A DNA stretch of 64,000 nucleotides, taken from contig DATHDF010000074.1 in the NCBI GenBank assembly GCA_035319185.1, forward strand, positions 1 to 64,000, given 5' to 3'. The translations under genes and the position numbers were made by a program. Under the pieces are notes generated by a model, which made no database searches, was not told where the DNA came from, and was given only the letters and a program-made list of their open reading frames with translations. Origin of the DNA: Fen-1308 sp035319185. Lineage in GTDB: Bacteria > Nitrospirota > Thermodesulfovibrionia > Thermodesulfovibrionales > Dissulfurispiraceae. The stretch's first letter is position 1; every line of letters starts with the position of its first letter. Below, one piece after another: positions 52,079 to 59,732 of the stretch.

Positions 52079-52879
52079 TCAGTGCTTGTGGAAAAGATAA
52101 TGCGAATGCAGATGGCTGTGGGCATGGCCGTCGTGGTAATGAATATGCTCATGTATCAGGTTGACCTTCAGAAGCAGCTGTTCATCATGCAAAATGTCGT
52201 CGGCATTACCGGTCTTTTCCACTTCATGCTCCTCTGAAAGAACGGCGACGCGCGCGCGCAGCTCTGATACTAGCGACAAGTCATGTGTGGCAATGACGAT
52301 TGTCTTGCCCGCTTCGTTCAGGGCTATGATCAATTCCAGAAGAAAGACCTGTGTCCGCGGGTCCAGACCATTTGTAGGTTCGTCCAGCAACAGAACGTCG
52401 GGATTCATGGTAAGCACAGATCCGAGGGCCACCCTCTTCTTTTCGCCGCCGGAAAGCATATAGGTCGGCCTGTCTTTCAGATTCTCGATCTTCAGCATCT
52501 TCAGTATTTCCATCGTCCTGTCCATTGCTTCTTCGCGCTTCAGCCCGACCTGCAACGGACCGAAAAGCAGTTCGTCGGTGACCGTGGGACAAAAAAGCTG
52601 GATATCGGAATCCTGGAAGACATACCCCATCTTCTGCCTGAAGAAGCGGAGAAAATTCTTTTCTTTAAGATTGTCTTCAGTAACAGGCGTCCCCTGAAAG
52701 AGATATTCCCCTTGCGAGGGAAACAATAACCCTCCGAGGATCTGTAGGAGCGTAGACTTGCCGCTGCCGTTGGATCCGATAACAGCGAACTTCTCTCCCC
52801 TGTGGATCCCTAGACTCACGCCCCTCAATGCGGTAAATTGCTTGTAGTAAGAGTAATGGATATGGCTCACTTTGATCAT
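52079..52879 (-). CDS. ECF transporter ATP-binding protein (CbiO/NikO-like)
   Basis: 266 residues from the ATG at 52877-52879 (MIKVSHIHYSYYKQFTALRG); upstream codons extend into cbiQ and are unlikely. Walker A GSNGSGKSTLLQ near 36-47, Q-loop GYVFQDSDIQLF near 86, signature LSGGEKKRVALG near 143, Walker B VLLLDEPTNGLD near 162. The His-rich tail HEHIHYHDGHAHSHLHSHYLFHKH is unusual and suits cobalt or nickel. ATGA overlap with cbiQ. Confidence 0.93.
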   Translation of the reverse strand: MIKVSHIHYSYYKQFTALRGVSLGIHRGEKFAVIGSNGSGKSTLLQILGGLLFPSQGEYLFQGTPVTEDNLKEKNFLRFFRQKMGYVFQDSDIQLFCPTVTDELLFGPLQVGLKREEAMDRTMEILKMLKIENLKDRPTYMLSGGEKKRVALGSVLTMNPDVLLLDEPTNGLDPRTQVFLLELIIALNEAGKTIVIATHDLSLVSELRARVAVLSEEHEVEKTGNADDILHDEQLLLKVNLIHEHIHYHDGHAHSHLHSHYLFHKH

Positions 52880-53814
52880 ATCAATAGAAACCCCGCGCTC
52901 GCGGACAGCAGGCATACACCGGCTGCCCAATCTTTTATCTTAATATCCTGATGATGAAATATCCTGACCTCTCCTGAAAACCCGCGGGCAGTCATCGCCT
53001 TGAAAACCTCCTCGCACTCTATCTGAGTTTTCTTGAAGACGAAGGCGATCCTTCCGGCAATCCACTGCCGAGCCTCTCTCCTGCCGTTGCCGCGCGCCAG
53101 CCGCGCCTTCTTGGCCAGATACATGTCGGCAACAATGTGAGCAAACACGAAAATATATTTATAGGTCATGGAAATAATTATAAGCAGGGCATCGGGGACC
53201 CTGAAGATTTTCAGGGCCTTAATGATTTCGGCAAAAGGCGTTGTGTAGAGAATAAGAAACGATATCGACAAAGAGTTCAGGACCCTAAGCGTAAGCAAGG
53301 ACACCAGCGAGATTCCGCTGTCGGTAATGCCGATGACCTGCGGGATATCGAATATCCAAAGGCTGCCAGGATGGGATAGAACCAGCAGCGGCAAGACAAC
53401 CTTTCCGGGCACGATTAGATTCAGTGCAGATGGGGCGGAGATGAGAAACCCGAAGATAAAGCCCAGCGCAAGCACTTTTTTATAGAAGCCAATCAAGTTC
53501 AGCCTGCAAAAAACCGCAAGAGTGAGTATGAAGATAAAGATCGCAGCCTCCGGTAGTATCGTCCTCTTCAGGCTTATCACAACTATCAGTGCTACCCAGA
53601 ATACAATCTTTACCCGCGCGTCGATGCCGTGCAGAAAGCCTGTCCCTGTCGATAGTTCCCACTGGGCATATCCTTCCTTAAATAATGTCGCAAAGTCGTT
53701 TATGCCCTTTTCGAGATACGAAATGTCTGCGCGCCCGCCGCCCCTTATTGCAGGATGCGCGTCAGCATTTGCACGAGATGAGCTCAGCAGAAATGACGGT
53801 ATTTCACTTCTCAT
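52876..53814 (-). CDS. ECF transporter transmembrane protein (CbiQ-like)
   Basis: 312 residues with five or six membrane helices. The CbiQ core has IDARVKIVFWVALIVV near 65, YKYIFVFAHIVADMYLAKKARL near 215 and the coupling helix region CEEVFKAMTARGFSG near 265. About 50 polar residues precede the core, longer than usual. It joins two ATPases to the substrate-binding CbiM and overlaps both neighbours. Confidence 0.92.
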   Translation of the reverse strand: MRSEIPSFLLSSSRANADAHPAIRGGGRADISYLEKGINDFATLFKEGYAQWELSTGTGFLHGIDARVKIVFWVALIVVISLKRTILPEAAIFIFILTLAVFCRLNLIGFYKKVLALGFIFGFLISAPSALNLIVPGKVVLPLLVLSHPGSLWIFDIPQVIGITDSGISLVSLLTLRVLNSLSISFLILYTTPFAEIIKALKIFRVPDALLIIISMTYKYIFVFAHIVADMYLAKKARLARGNGRREARQWIAGRIAFVFKKTQIECEEVFKAMTARGFSGEVRIFHHQDIKIKDWAAGVCLLSASAGFLLI

Positions 53815-54139
53815 GCCTGATCACAATCCTTGAAATGAGGTAAAGGAGTAAAGCTACTACGGCTACTCCCAGAATGGCCGATCCAATGTAGGACAAAGCC
53901 TGGGAGCCGAAAGATGCGCCTTCTCCGCCGAAATTATAGTCCGGCACCGGCGCCTTCCAGATATCGGCAAGTTTTTCCAGACCCGCCGGCAAATACCCGA
54001 TCATTTTTTTCAATGTATCAGATCCCCACTCGCCCCATGCGTCTCCTGCTCCGAGCTTCTCCGGCAGGTATATTCCCAAAGGCGACAAGATTGCCATGGC
54101 AGCCAATCCGAGCCAGAGCTTCTTATGAAATCCAGTCAT
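53804..54139 (-). CDS. PDGLE-domain protein (CbiN-like partner of CbiM)
   Basis: 111 residues with helices at both ends: GLAAMAILSPLGIYLPEKLG and IGSAILGVAVVALLLYLISRIV. The extracytoplasmic part contains PAGLEKLADIWKAPVPDYNF, the PDGLE-type motif found as a separate protein or as a fusion in cobalt/nickel ECF importers, where it replaces CbiN. Starts by ATGA overlap with cbiM and overlaps cbiQ by 11 bases. Confidence 0.85.
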   Translation of the reverse strand: MTGFHKKLWLGLAAMAILSPLGIYLPEKLGAGDAWGEWGSDTLKKMIGYLPAGLEKLADIWKAPVPDYNFGGEGASFGSQALSYIGSAILGVAVVALLLYLISRIVIRHEK

Positions 54140-54819
54140 GACGCCTCCCTCATGCCGACAACAGCATCCGGTTCATGCTTCATGAAATACTTAAGCACCA
54201 TCATTGTAACCGCCCCCTCAAGGACGCCAAACAGTGCAAGGTGCTCCAATGCCATTACGGGCACAGCAATAGATAAAGGATATGGCGAATACAGAGGCAG
54301 GCCGTCCGGTCCGATCGCAATTAGCGGCTGAATACCAAACTCTATGCCGGTTAAAACTGCAGCCACCGACAGGCCCAGATAACCAGCCAGGAATGCTGCG
54401 ATGTAAAACCTGGCTCCGGTATTTTCCGTGCTCCTGATGAGCCTGAATGTCCAGTAGGACACAAAAGGCATTACGATTGCCATATTAAAGCAGTTGGCGC
54501 CTATCCCTGTGATGCCGCCATCTCCGAAGATGATCGCCTGAATAATAAGCACAACCGAAACGGCAAGGACAGCAGCCCACGGACCAAGCAGTATAGCGAT
54601 TACTCCAGCCCCGACCGCATGGCCCGTGGTGCCGCCGGGAATTGGGATATTAAACATCATGATAAGGAAGGAAAAGGCAGCGGACATCGCAAGGTAAGGT
54701 ATGTGCTTATGAGAAAGCTCGCTTTTCATTTTTCGGAGAGCGATCGTCCAGACACACGCCGATACCCCGAATAAAGGCACATAAGTCTGAGGGCTGAGAT
54801 ATCCATCCGGTATATGCAT
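54136..54819 (-). CDS. ECF cobalt/nickel substrate-binding protein (CbiM/NikM-like)
   Basis: 227 residues with seven helices. The N-terminal Met-His-Ile-Pro (MHIPDGYLSPQTY) is the metal-binding start seen in this family, where the N-terminal amine and His2 ligate Co or Ni. Other marks: NIPIPGGTTGHAVGAGVIAI near 57-76 and FGDGGITGIGANCFNMAIVMPF near 97-118. The MHIPDGYLSP form is nearer NikM than CbiM in my recollection, so nickel is possible. Order cbiM-PDGLE-cbiQ-cbiO, 12 bases after the outer-membrane gene. Confidence 0.92.
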   Translation of the reverse strand: MHIPDGYLSPQTYVPLFGVSACVWTIALRKMKSELSHKHIPYLAMSAAFSFLIMMFNIPIPGGTTGHAVGAGVIAILLGPWAAVLAVSVVLIIQAIIFGDGGITGIGANCFNMAIVMPFVSYWTFRLIRSTENTGARFYIAAFLAGYLGLSVAAVLTGIEFGIQPLIAIGPDGLPLYSPYPLSIAVPVMALEHLALFGVLEGAVTMMVLKYFMKHEPDAVVGMREAS

Positions 54820-54830
54820 TCCGGCCTCCC

Positions 54831-55586
54831 CTAAAATCTGAACGTCATGCCGGCCAGAACTGTATTGCCGACTTCCGGCTTGGTCAGTCCGTATTTATAA
54901 CCGGCGTCAATATCGACATTATCGGTGATCGAGTAGACAACGCCGCCAAGCAAAAAGGCAGGATCGGTATTCGAGTTCTTATCAGTATTCCTCTGAATGC
55001 CTGTATTGGCGACAAGCTTCAGTCCCTTTGCAACCTCGACTTCTGCGGCAAGCGAGATATGCCAGAGAGGTACTCTCTGGTCGAGTTTGTTTTCGTTTCC
55101 GATGTATCCGAGATTCAGATGAAATGCCCATAGCTTCAGCTCCTTGGTGGTTATGAAAAAAAGGCTGTATGTAACCTTTCCGGTGCCAAGTTCCTTGTCC
55201 TGGTCGCCGGTAGGGAATGTGATGCCTGGTTTAAGAGCAAAACTGAAGCCGTCGGTTTCATAAAATCTCCACTTCACCGCAAGCACAACATCTCCGAAAC
55301 CGTCATGCCGCTCCGTCGTCTCAGAATCCATGGTCTTTATCCACTGATACGGGACGCCTATGCTGACGTCAACCGGATCAATCACTCCATAAGTAAGGGC
55401 CGTCGCGGCAGGCGTAGTATACTGTATTGCGCCTTCATTGTCGTCGCGGCCATACTGTGCGTTTATTTCCAACTGAAATTTCCCTTTGCCCTGAGTACCG
55501 GCATCATCAGTGATCAGCGGATGAGCTGCAAAGGCCAAACTGGAAAGCAGCAGCATGAAGATCGTGCACAAAAGTACTCTTTTCAT
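54831..55586 (-). CDS. outer-membrane beta-barrel protein (phenol MetA-pathway type)
   Basis: 251 residues from the ATG following GAGGGGGG. Signal peptide LLCTIFMLLLSSLAFA, then alternating amphipathic strands (FQLEINAQYGRDDNEGAIQY, FALKPGITFPTGDQDKELG, LGYIGNENK) and a C-terminal Phe (AGMTFRF), a barrel ending. It resembles the family named after a MetA phenol-degradation protein, whose members are channel-like. It is the first gene of the ECF cobalt/nickel operon, 12 bases before cbiM. A role in metal passage is inferred from position. Confidence 0.78.
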   Translation of the reverse strand: MKRVLLCTIFMLLLSSLAFAAHPLITDDAGTQGKGKFQLEINAQYGRDDNEGAIQYTTPAATALTYGVIDPVDVSIGVPYQWIKTMDSETTERHDGFGDVVLAVKWRFYETDGFSFALKPGITFPTGDQDKELGTGKVTYSLFFITTKELKLWAFHLNLGYIGNENKLDQRVPLWHISLAAEVEVAKGLKLVANTGIQRNTDKNSNTDPAFLLGGVVYSITDNVDIDAGYKYGLTKPEVGNTVLAGMTFRF

Positions 55587-55612
55587 AAGGGCATCCCCCC
55601 TCTTACGGAAAT

Positions 55613-55668
55613 AAAAAAGCCACAAAGGCTTTCTTTAAGACCTTCTGGTCTCATTGGCCTTCGTGGCT
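55613..55668 (-). terminator. intrinsic terminator in the 5' leader of the ECF operon
   Basis: On the minus strand AGCCACGAAGGC pairs with GCCTTTGTGGCT (12 pairs, one G-U), with an inner GACC-GGTC hairpin, followed by TTTTTTA. It lies 30 bases upstream of the first gene start, and the next gene upstream is divergent, so it appears to be a leader attenuator rather than the end of another gene. Confidence 0.7.
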
Positions 55669-55741
55669 CAATATTCTCTTTTACAATATCAGACGCTACC
55701 GTTTTTGTCAATTTATCTCCAGGAAAGTTAAAAATATTTCT

Positions 55742-55768
55742 TTGAATATGATTCTTTTTCGGTATACT
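55742..55768 (+). promoter_or_regulatory. possible promoter of the histone deacetylase-like gene (leaderless)
   Basis: TTGAAT at 55742-55747 and TATACT at 55763-55768. Transcription would start within two bases of the ATG at 55777, which has no ribosome site. Confidence 0.4.
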
Positions 55769-55776
55769 GATACTTA

Positions 55777-56691
55777 ATGAAAAGCGTCGGCTTTCTATAC
55801 GATGACATTTATATGAAACATAAGACACCTGCCGGTCATCCGGAAAACAGCGATCGGCTGACCGCAATCATCAAGTCACTGCAAAAGGCAGCCGTCTGGA
55901 ACAGCCTGGTGCATATAAAACCGCGCAAAGCGTCGTATGAAGACATCGCGCTCATTCATTCCGAACGCTACATAAACAGGGTGAAGCGGTTTGGGACGGG
56001 ATATCTGGACTCAGACACCTACATGTCGGACAACAGCCTGGAGGCTGCATGCTTTGCGGCCGGAGCGGTTATCGAGGCTATTGCACACTGCAGCAAAGGG
56101 ACTTTCGAGCGGGCCTTCTGCGCAACCCGCCCTCCAGGTCATCATGCAGAAGCAGATACCGCAATGGGGTTCTGCATCTTCAACAATGTTGCCATCGGCG
56201 CGTGCTTTGCCCAGAAGATCGGCTACGATAAGGTCTTCATCATAGATTTCGACGTTCACCACGGAAACGGCACTCAGCACGCATTCGAAAAAGACCGCTC
56301 GGTATTCTTTTTCAGCACGCATCAATATCCGCACTATCCTGGCACCGGAATGAACTCGGAAAAAGGTAAAGACAATGGTGAAGGGTTTACCTTCAACTCT
56401 CCTATGAGCGCAGGCTCTGGAGATGCAGAGTTTACAAGAGTCTATCAGGATGTACTGCCTAAGCTTATATATGACTTTTCCCCAAACATCATCCTTGTGT
56501 CGGCTGGTTATGACATCCTTGATGCAGATCCTCTTTCGGCTACCCGCGTCTCGCAGGCAGGAATCAGGTCGATTGTTCGCAGCATCCTTAAATGCGCTTC
56601 CGTCCCGATCGTTTTTACGCTGGAAGGCGGTTACAATCTAGCCGCTCTCGGCGAGGCCGTCAAAGGGACTATCGAGGAGATGCTTCAGTAA
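55777..56691 (+). CDS. histone deacetylase family protein (acetoin/acetylpolyamine type)
   Basis: 304 residues. Arginase/deacetylase zinc-site motifs: RPPGHHAEADTAMGFCIFNNVAIG near 113-136, IIDFDVHHGNGTQHAF near 153-168, and LVSAGYDILDADPLS near 236. Bacterial members deacetylate acetylpolyamines, acetoin-related or unknown small molecules. The final 54 bases overlap the end of the aldolase gene on the opposite strand, an unusually long convergent overlap. Confidence 0.93.
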   Translation: MKSVGFLYDDIYMKHKTPAGHPENSDRLTAIIKSLQKAAVWNSLVHIKPRKASYEDIALIHSERYINRVKRFGTGYLDSDTYMSDNSLEAACFAAGAVIEAIAHCSKGTFERAFCATRPPGHHAEADTAMGFCIFNNVAIGACFAQKIGYDKVFIIDFDVHHGNGTQHAFEKDRSVFFFSTHQYPHYPGTGMNSEKGKDNGEGFTFNSPMSAGSGDAEFTRVYQDVLPKLIYDFSPNIILVSAGYDILDADPLSATRVSQAGIRSIVRSILKCASVPIVFTLEGGYNLAALGEAVKGTIEEMLQ

Positions 56692-57879
56692 ATCCGAAAC
56701 CGCAATGACGTACTGCTGTCTGCAGTTTTCCTCTATCTGCGCCAGCATGTCGAAGGGCCTCTGAAAGGTACCCCTTTCGGCAGCAAACACCCCGTGACCG
56801 TAAACAATCGCACCGCGGCCTTCCTCCATAACGGCAGGCACCGTGGCGGCCAGACCGGTGGGTCCTGTGCCGATCTCTCCAGGGACTATCGGCGTCATCC
56901 CGACCTCTCTTTTCCTGGTGCAGATTCGATGACAAAGTCTTCGGTCGCATCCTTCCGCTCTGCAGAACATCGACATTATCACCGAAAACTTGGGATGGGC
57001 ATGCATGATCGCATTGAGGCCTGTTTTCAGATAGATGTTCTTGTGAGCGGAAAGCTCGGATGACGCAGTTATGCCTGTGGACGACGAGCCGTCAAGCGGC
57101 ACCTTGTCAATGCTATCCTCAAGCTCATCAAGCGAGCTGCCCGTCTGGCTTATGAATATATGATCTTTGAAGACATAAGATATATTCCCGAAGTGTGAAT
57201 CCACCAGTCGCTGCGTCACGATTGCCCGGCCGGCCTCCGCGAGCATTGCTGTCACATCATCTTCCGTGCGCGGCGGTCCCGATCTCAGAGCTACGCATTC
57301 TCTCCGCAGGGTAACAACAGACTGTTGCGCGATATCGATGAAGGCCTTCGCATAATCCGCATCAATCTGCGTGCAGTTCCTTGCGCAGCTGTCAAAATAT
57401 ACCAAAGAATCATGAAAGTATTTTACGAACATCGAAAAGCATGCAGAGCTGTAGGAGACGTATGCCTGCTCCGGAGTATAAACTCCGTGCGTGACGATTC
57501 CCAGGTCCCTGACGATAACAGCCTTGCGGCGCGAAAGCGCATGACTTATTGCCACGGGATTTAAATCATCGACTACTGGAAAGTCGTGGAAAAAGGTGCG
57601 TGTTTCGCAATCCATAGGTACAATGATATTTTCCGCACAGCACTCGGAGTCCCATTCGACAATCCGGCGGATAATGCTTCGATACGGTTCCGATGGAGAG
57701 GCAAAAAGAAGACTGCTCACATTCATTGCGCGGAAGATCTCGTGCAAGCCTGCAACGTCATGTTCAATAGGCTTGTTGCTGAACAACTCGGCATCGACCG
57801 CAAGAAAGGTCGAGTCCTCCCTCTTTGCCAGTCCCTGTGCCTCGAGTTTGTCCAGATATTTGTTAATCGCCGCAAGCAT
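56638..57879 (-). CDS. two-domain class II aldolase/adducin family protein
   Basis: 413 residues. The C-terminal half (about 205-400) has the class II aldolase zinc ligands in NAIMHAHPKFSV and IVYGHGVFAAERG, plus NISYVFKDHIFISQTGSS. The N-terminal half looks like a second, degenerate copy (DLNPVAISHALSRRKAVIVRDLG..THGVYTPEQAYVSYSSACFSMFVKYFH) lacking the His-x-His pair. The family includes sugar-phosphate aldolases, epimerases and decarboxylases. It lies 19 bases after an AOR gene and is likely in its operon. Substrate unknown. Confidence 0.85.
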   Translation of the reverse strand: MLAAINKYLDKLEAQGLAKREDSTFLAVDAELFSNKPIEHDVAGLHEIFRAMNVSSLLFASPSEPYRSIIRRIVEWDSECCAENIIVPMDCETRTFFHDFPVVDDLNPVAISHALSRRKAVIVRDLGIVTHGVYTPEQAYVSYSSACFSMFVKYFHDSLVYFDSCARNCTQIDADYAKAFIDIAQQSVVTLRRECVALRSGPPRTEDDVTAMLAEAGRAIVTQRLVDSHFGNISYVFKDHIFISQTGSSLDELEDSIDKVPLDGSSSTGITASSELSAHKNIYLKTGLNAIMHAHPKFSVIMSMFCRAEGCDRRLCHRICTRKREVGMTPIVPGEIGTGPTGLAATVPAVMEEGRGAIVYGHGVFAAERGTFQRPFDMLAQIEENCRQQYVIAVSDLLKHLLDSPFDGLAESG

Positions 57880-57898
57880 CTTCTATACACGCTCCCGG

Positions 57899-59590
57899 TC
57901 ATTCATATCCGCGAATCCTGTAGTAGTTATCCAGGGCCCTGAGAAAATTACTCCGGTCAACAGGTGGGATCCTTACAGATCCCAACGACCCTTCCTCGGT
58001 AAAAAACCTTTCAGGCAGATCATCATCTGCCCTTGTAAACCCGTTAGCTGCGTTCATTTTTCTTTCGAGATTCCATATCCTCTCGCCGATATTCATCAGA
58101 GACCGAACATCATAATCCCTGCCCGTCACGGCGTATAAGGCCCTGGAATACTCTTCGAGCCCCGCAGCAAGGAAAGTGAATCTGCATGTTGAGAGAGAGT
58201 CGGCCACGGCATTGATATCTTCGGATATCTTTATCATCCTTGCTTTGCCTTCAAAGGTAAATCTGTCAACCGCCACCGGTTTTCTCAGGATTTCGCAGCC
58301 TACCGGATACGCCCGCGTGTGACAGCCTCCCCGGTTCGAAGTCGCATAGGCCAGCGCCATACCGTATGCGCCTCTCGGATCATAAGCAGGCAGTTCGAGC
58401 CCCTTGACGGACATGCTCAGATCAGGCCGTCCCATCGAGCAGGCGTAACGGAACGATCCCTCAGATAATGCAAGCCCCACCCCCTGCCTGTTGCCGATAT
58501 CTATTAGCATGTTGAGCAGCTCCGGCGGTGTCGGCCTGATGCCGCTGATTTCAGCATAACAGGCAATGGTTGCAGCCGCAGATATTGCATCAAGTCCGAA
58601 GTCGTTGCATATTCTGTTTGCTTCGACAATCGTCAGCAAATCCGGACAGCCGTTGAGGGCGCCGAAATGTGATACCGACTCAAATTCGGGGATTACCTCG
58701 CCGCGCGATCCCATTTTTTTGCAGAGTATGGGACAACCCGCGCAGCCTGTCTTTTCTGTCCTGTAGCGCATTTGTATCTGATACCCGGAATAACGCGTCG
58801 CCTCTGGGAAATATGTCCTCCTGAAATTATCGGTAGGCTCCATTCGTCTTGCATGTATGAGATCGACTAGCGCCGCAGTGCCGAATTCGGCAATGCCGAA
58901 CTCTCCAAAGACGGCAGGCGATGCTCGCAGAAGTCGCATGATATCCTCGCGTGCCTGTGCAAGGCCATCCGGATCGGCGACAGGAATTGGCCTGTCTCCC
59001 CTCACCCTGATAGCCTTCAACTTTTTGGCTCCCATGACAGCACCCAATCCGCCTCTCCCGGCCGCATAGCGCCCGTCGATCATAATCGAAGAATAGAGAA
59101 CTCCATTCTCCCCTGCCCTGCCGATTGCGGCGACGGAGCCTTCTGAGGATATTTGACCACCGAGCTCTGCGATATTCATCCCGGCAAGTCCCGCAGCACT
59201 TGCGACAATTGCTCCACTGCCGTCGATTTCCAGCATGACCCATTCATCAGCTGAACCGGTGATCTCGATAAGGTCGAAGCCTGCCCGTTTCAGCTCAGTC
59301 CCGAAACGGCCTCCGACAGAACTGTCAGTAACCGTTCCAGTCAGCGGCGATCTGGAGACAACCGACATCCGGCCTGATGTGGGCACATCGGTTCCGACCA
59401 GCGGGCCGGTTGAGAAGATGAGGGGCATCTCGGGAGATTCGCAAGTATGCGTAATCCTGTCGCCCATGAGCCCAACTCCAAGCCCCCTGCCGCCGAGATA
59501 GTCTGCGCAAAGGCCCTCAGGCGTATTCGTCACGCAAATTTTGCCTGTCGAAAGGTCTATTTTAAGGCACTTGCCCGTATATCCGTGCAT
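57899..59590 (-). CDS. aldehyde:ferredoxin oxidoreductase family protein (first copy)
   Basis: 563 residues, near the usual 600. Starts MHGYTGKCLKIDLSTGKI and has the pterin-binding SPLTGTVTDSSVGGRFGTELK near 81-101 and GRGGLGAVMGAKKLKAI near 178-194. The 4Fe-4S ligands are in TGCAGCPILCKKMG near 282 and DSLSTCRF near 482. AOR enzymes use a tungsten bis-pterin to oxidise aldehydes or reduce acids with ferredoxin. It is divergent from the second copy and followed by an aldolase gene. Confidence 0.92.
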   Translation of the reverse strand: MHGYTGKCLKIDLSTGKICVTNTPEGLCADYLGGRGLGVGLMGDRITHTCESPEMPLIFSTGPLVGTDVPTSGRMSVVSRSPLTGTVTDSSVGGRFGTELKRAGFDLIEITGSADEWVMLEIDGSGAIVASAAGLAGMNIAELGGQISSEGSVAAIGRAGENGVLYSSIMIDGRYAAGRGGLGAVMGAKKLKAIRVRGDRPIPVADPDGLAQAREDIMRLLRASPAVFGEFGIAEFGTAALVDLIHARRMEPTDNFRRTYFPEATRYSGYQIQMRYRTEKTGCAGCPILCKKMGSRGEVIPEFESVSHFGALNGCPDLLTIVEANRICNDFGLDAISAAATIACYAEISGIRPTPPELLNMLIDIGNRQGVGLALSEGSFRYACSMGRPDLSMSVKGLELPAYDPRGAYGMALAYATSNRGGCHTRAYPVGCEILRKPVAVDRFTFEGKARMIKISEDINAVADSLSTCRFTFLAAGLEEYSRALYAVTGRDYDVRSLMNIGERIWNLERKMNAANGFTRADDDLPERFFTEEGSLGSVRIPPVDRSNFLRALDNYYRIRGYE

Positions 59591-59641
59591 TCATATATTG
59601 TAACGTAGACTCCGATAATTATTTTCCTTTTTTCCCGATTT

Positions 59642-59656
59642 ATTGTATGATACAAT
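59642..59656. promoter_or_regulatory. perfect palindrome between divergent AOR genes
   Basis: ATTGTATGATACAAT is a 7-1-7 inverted repeat, of the type bound by GntR-family dimers. It lies 52 bases from the first AOR start and 77 bases from the second, a good place to control both. No regulator gene is adjacent. Confidence 0.45.
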
Positions 59657-59732
59657 CTAATCAGAGTCATGATTGATTTTAATGGTTAATAGTATTTTTA
59701 CTAATAATTCGAACAAAGGAACGGAGGGACAT

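Noticed and set aside
55587..55720. Cobalamin riboswitch ahead of the cobalt/nickel operon
   Set aside because: The leader is too short and lacks the B12-box pattern; only a terminator hairpin is evident.
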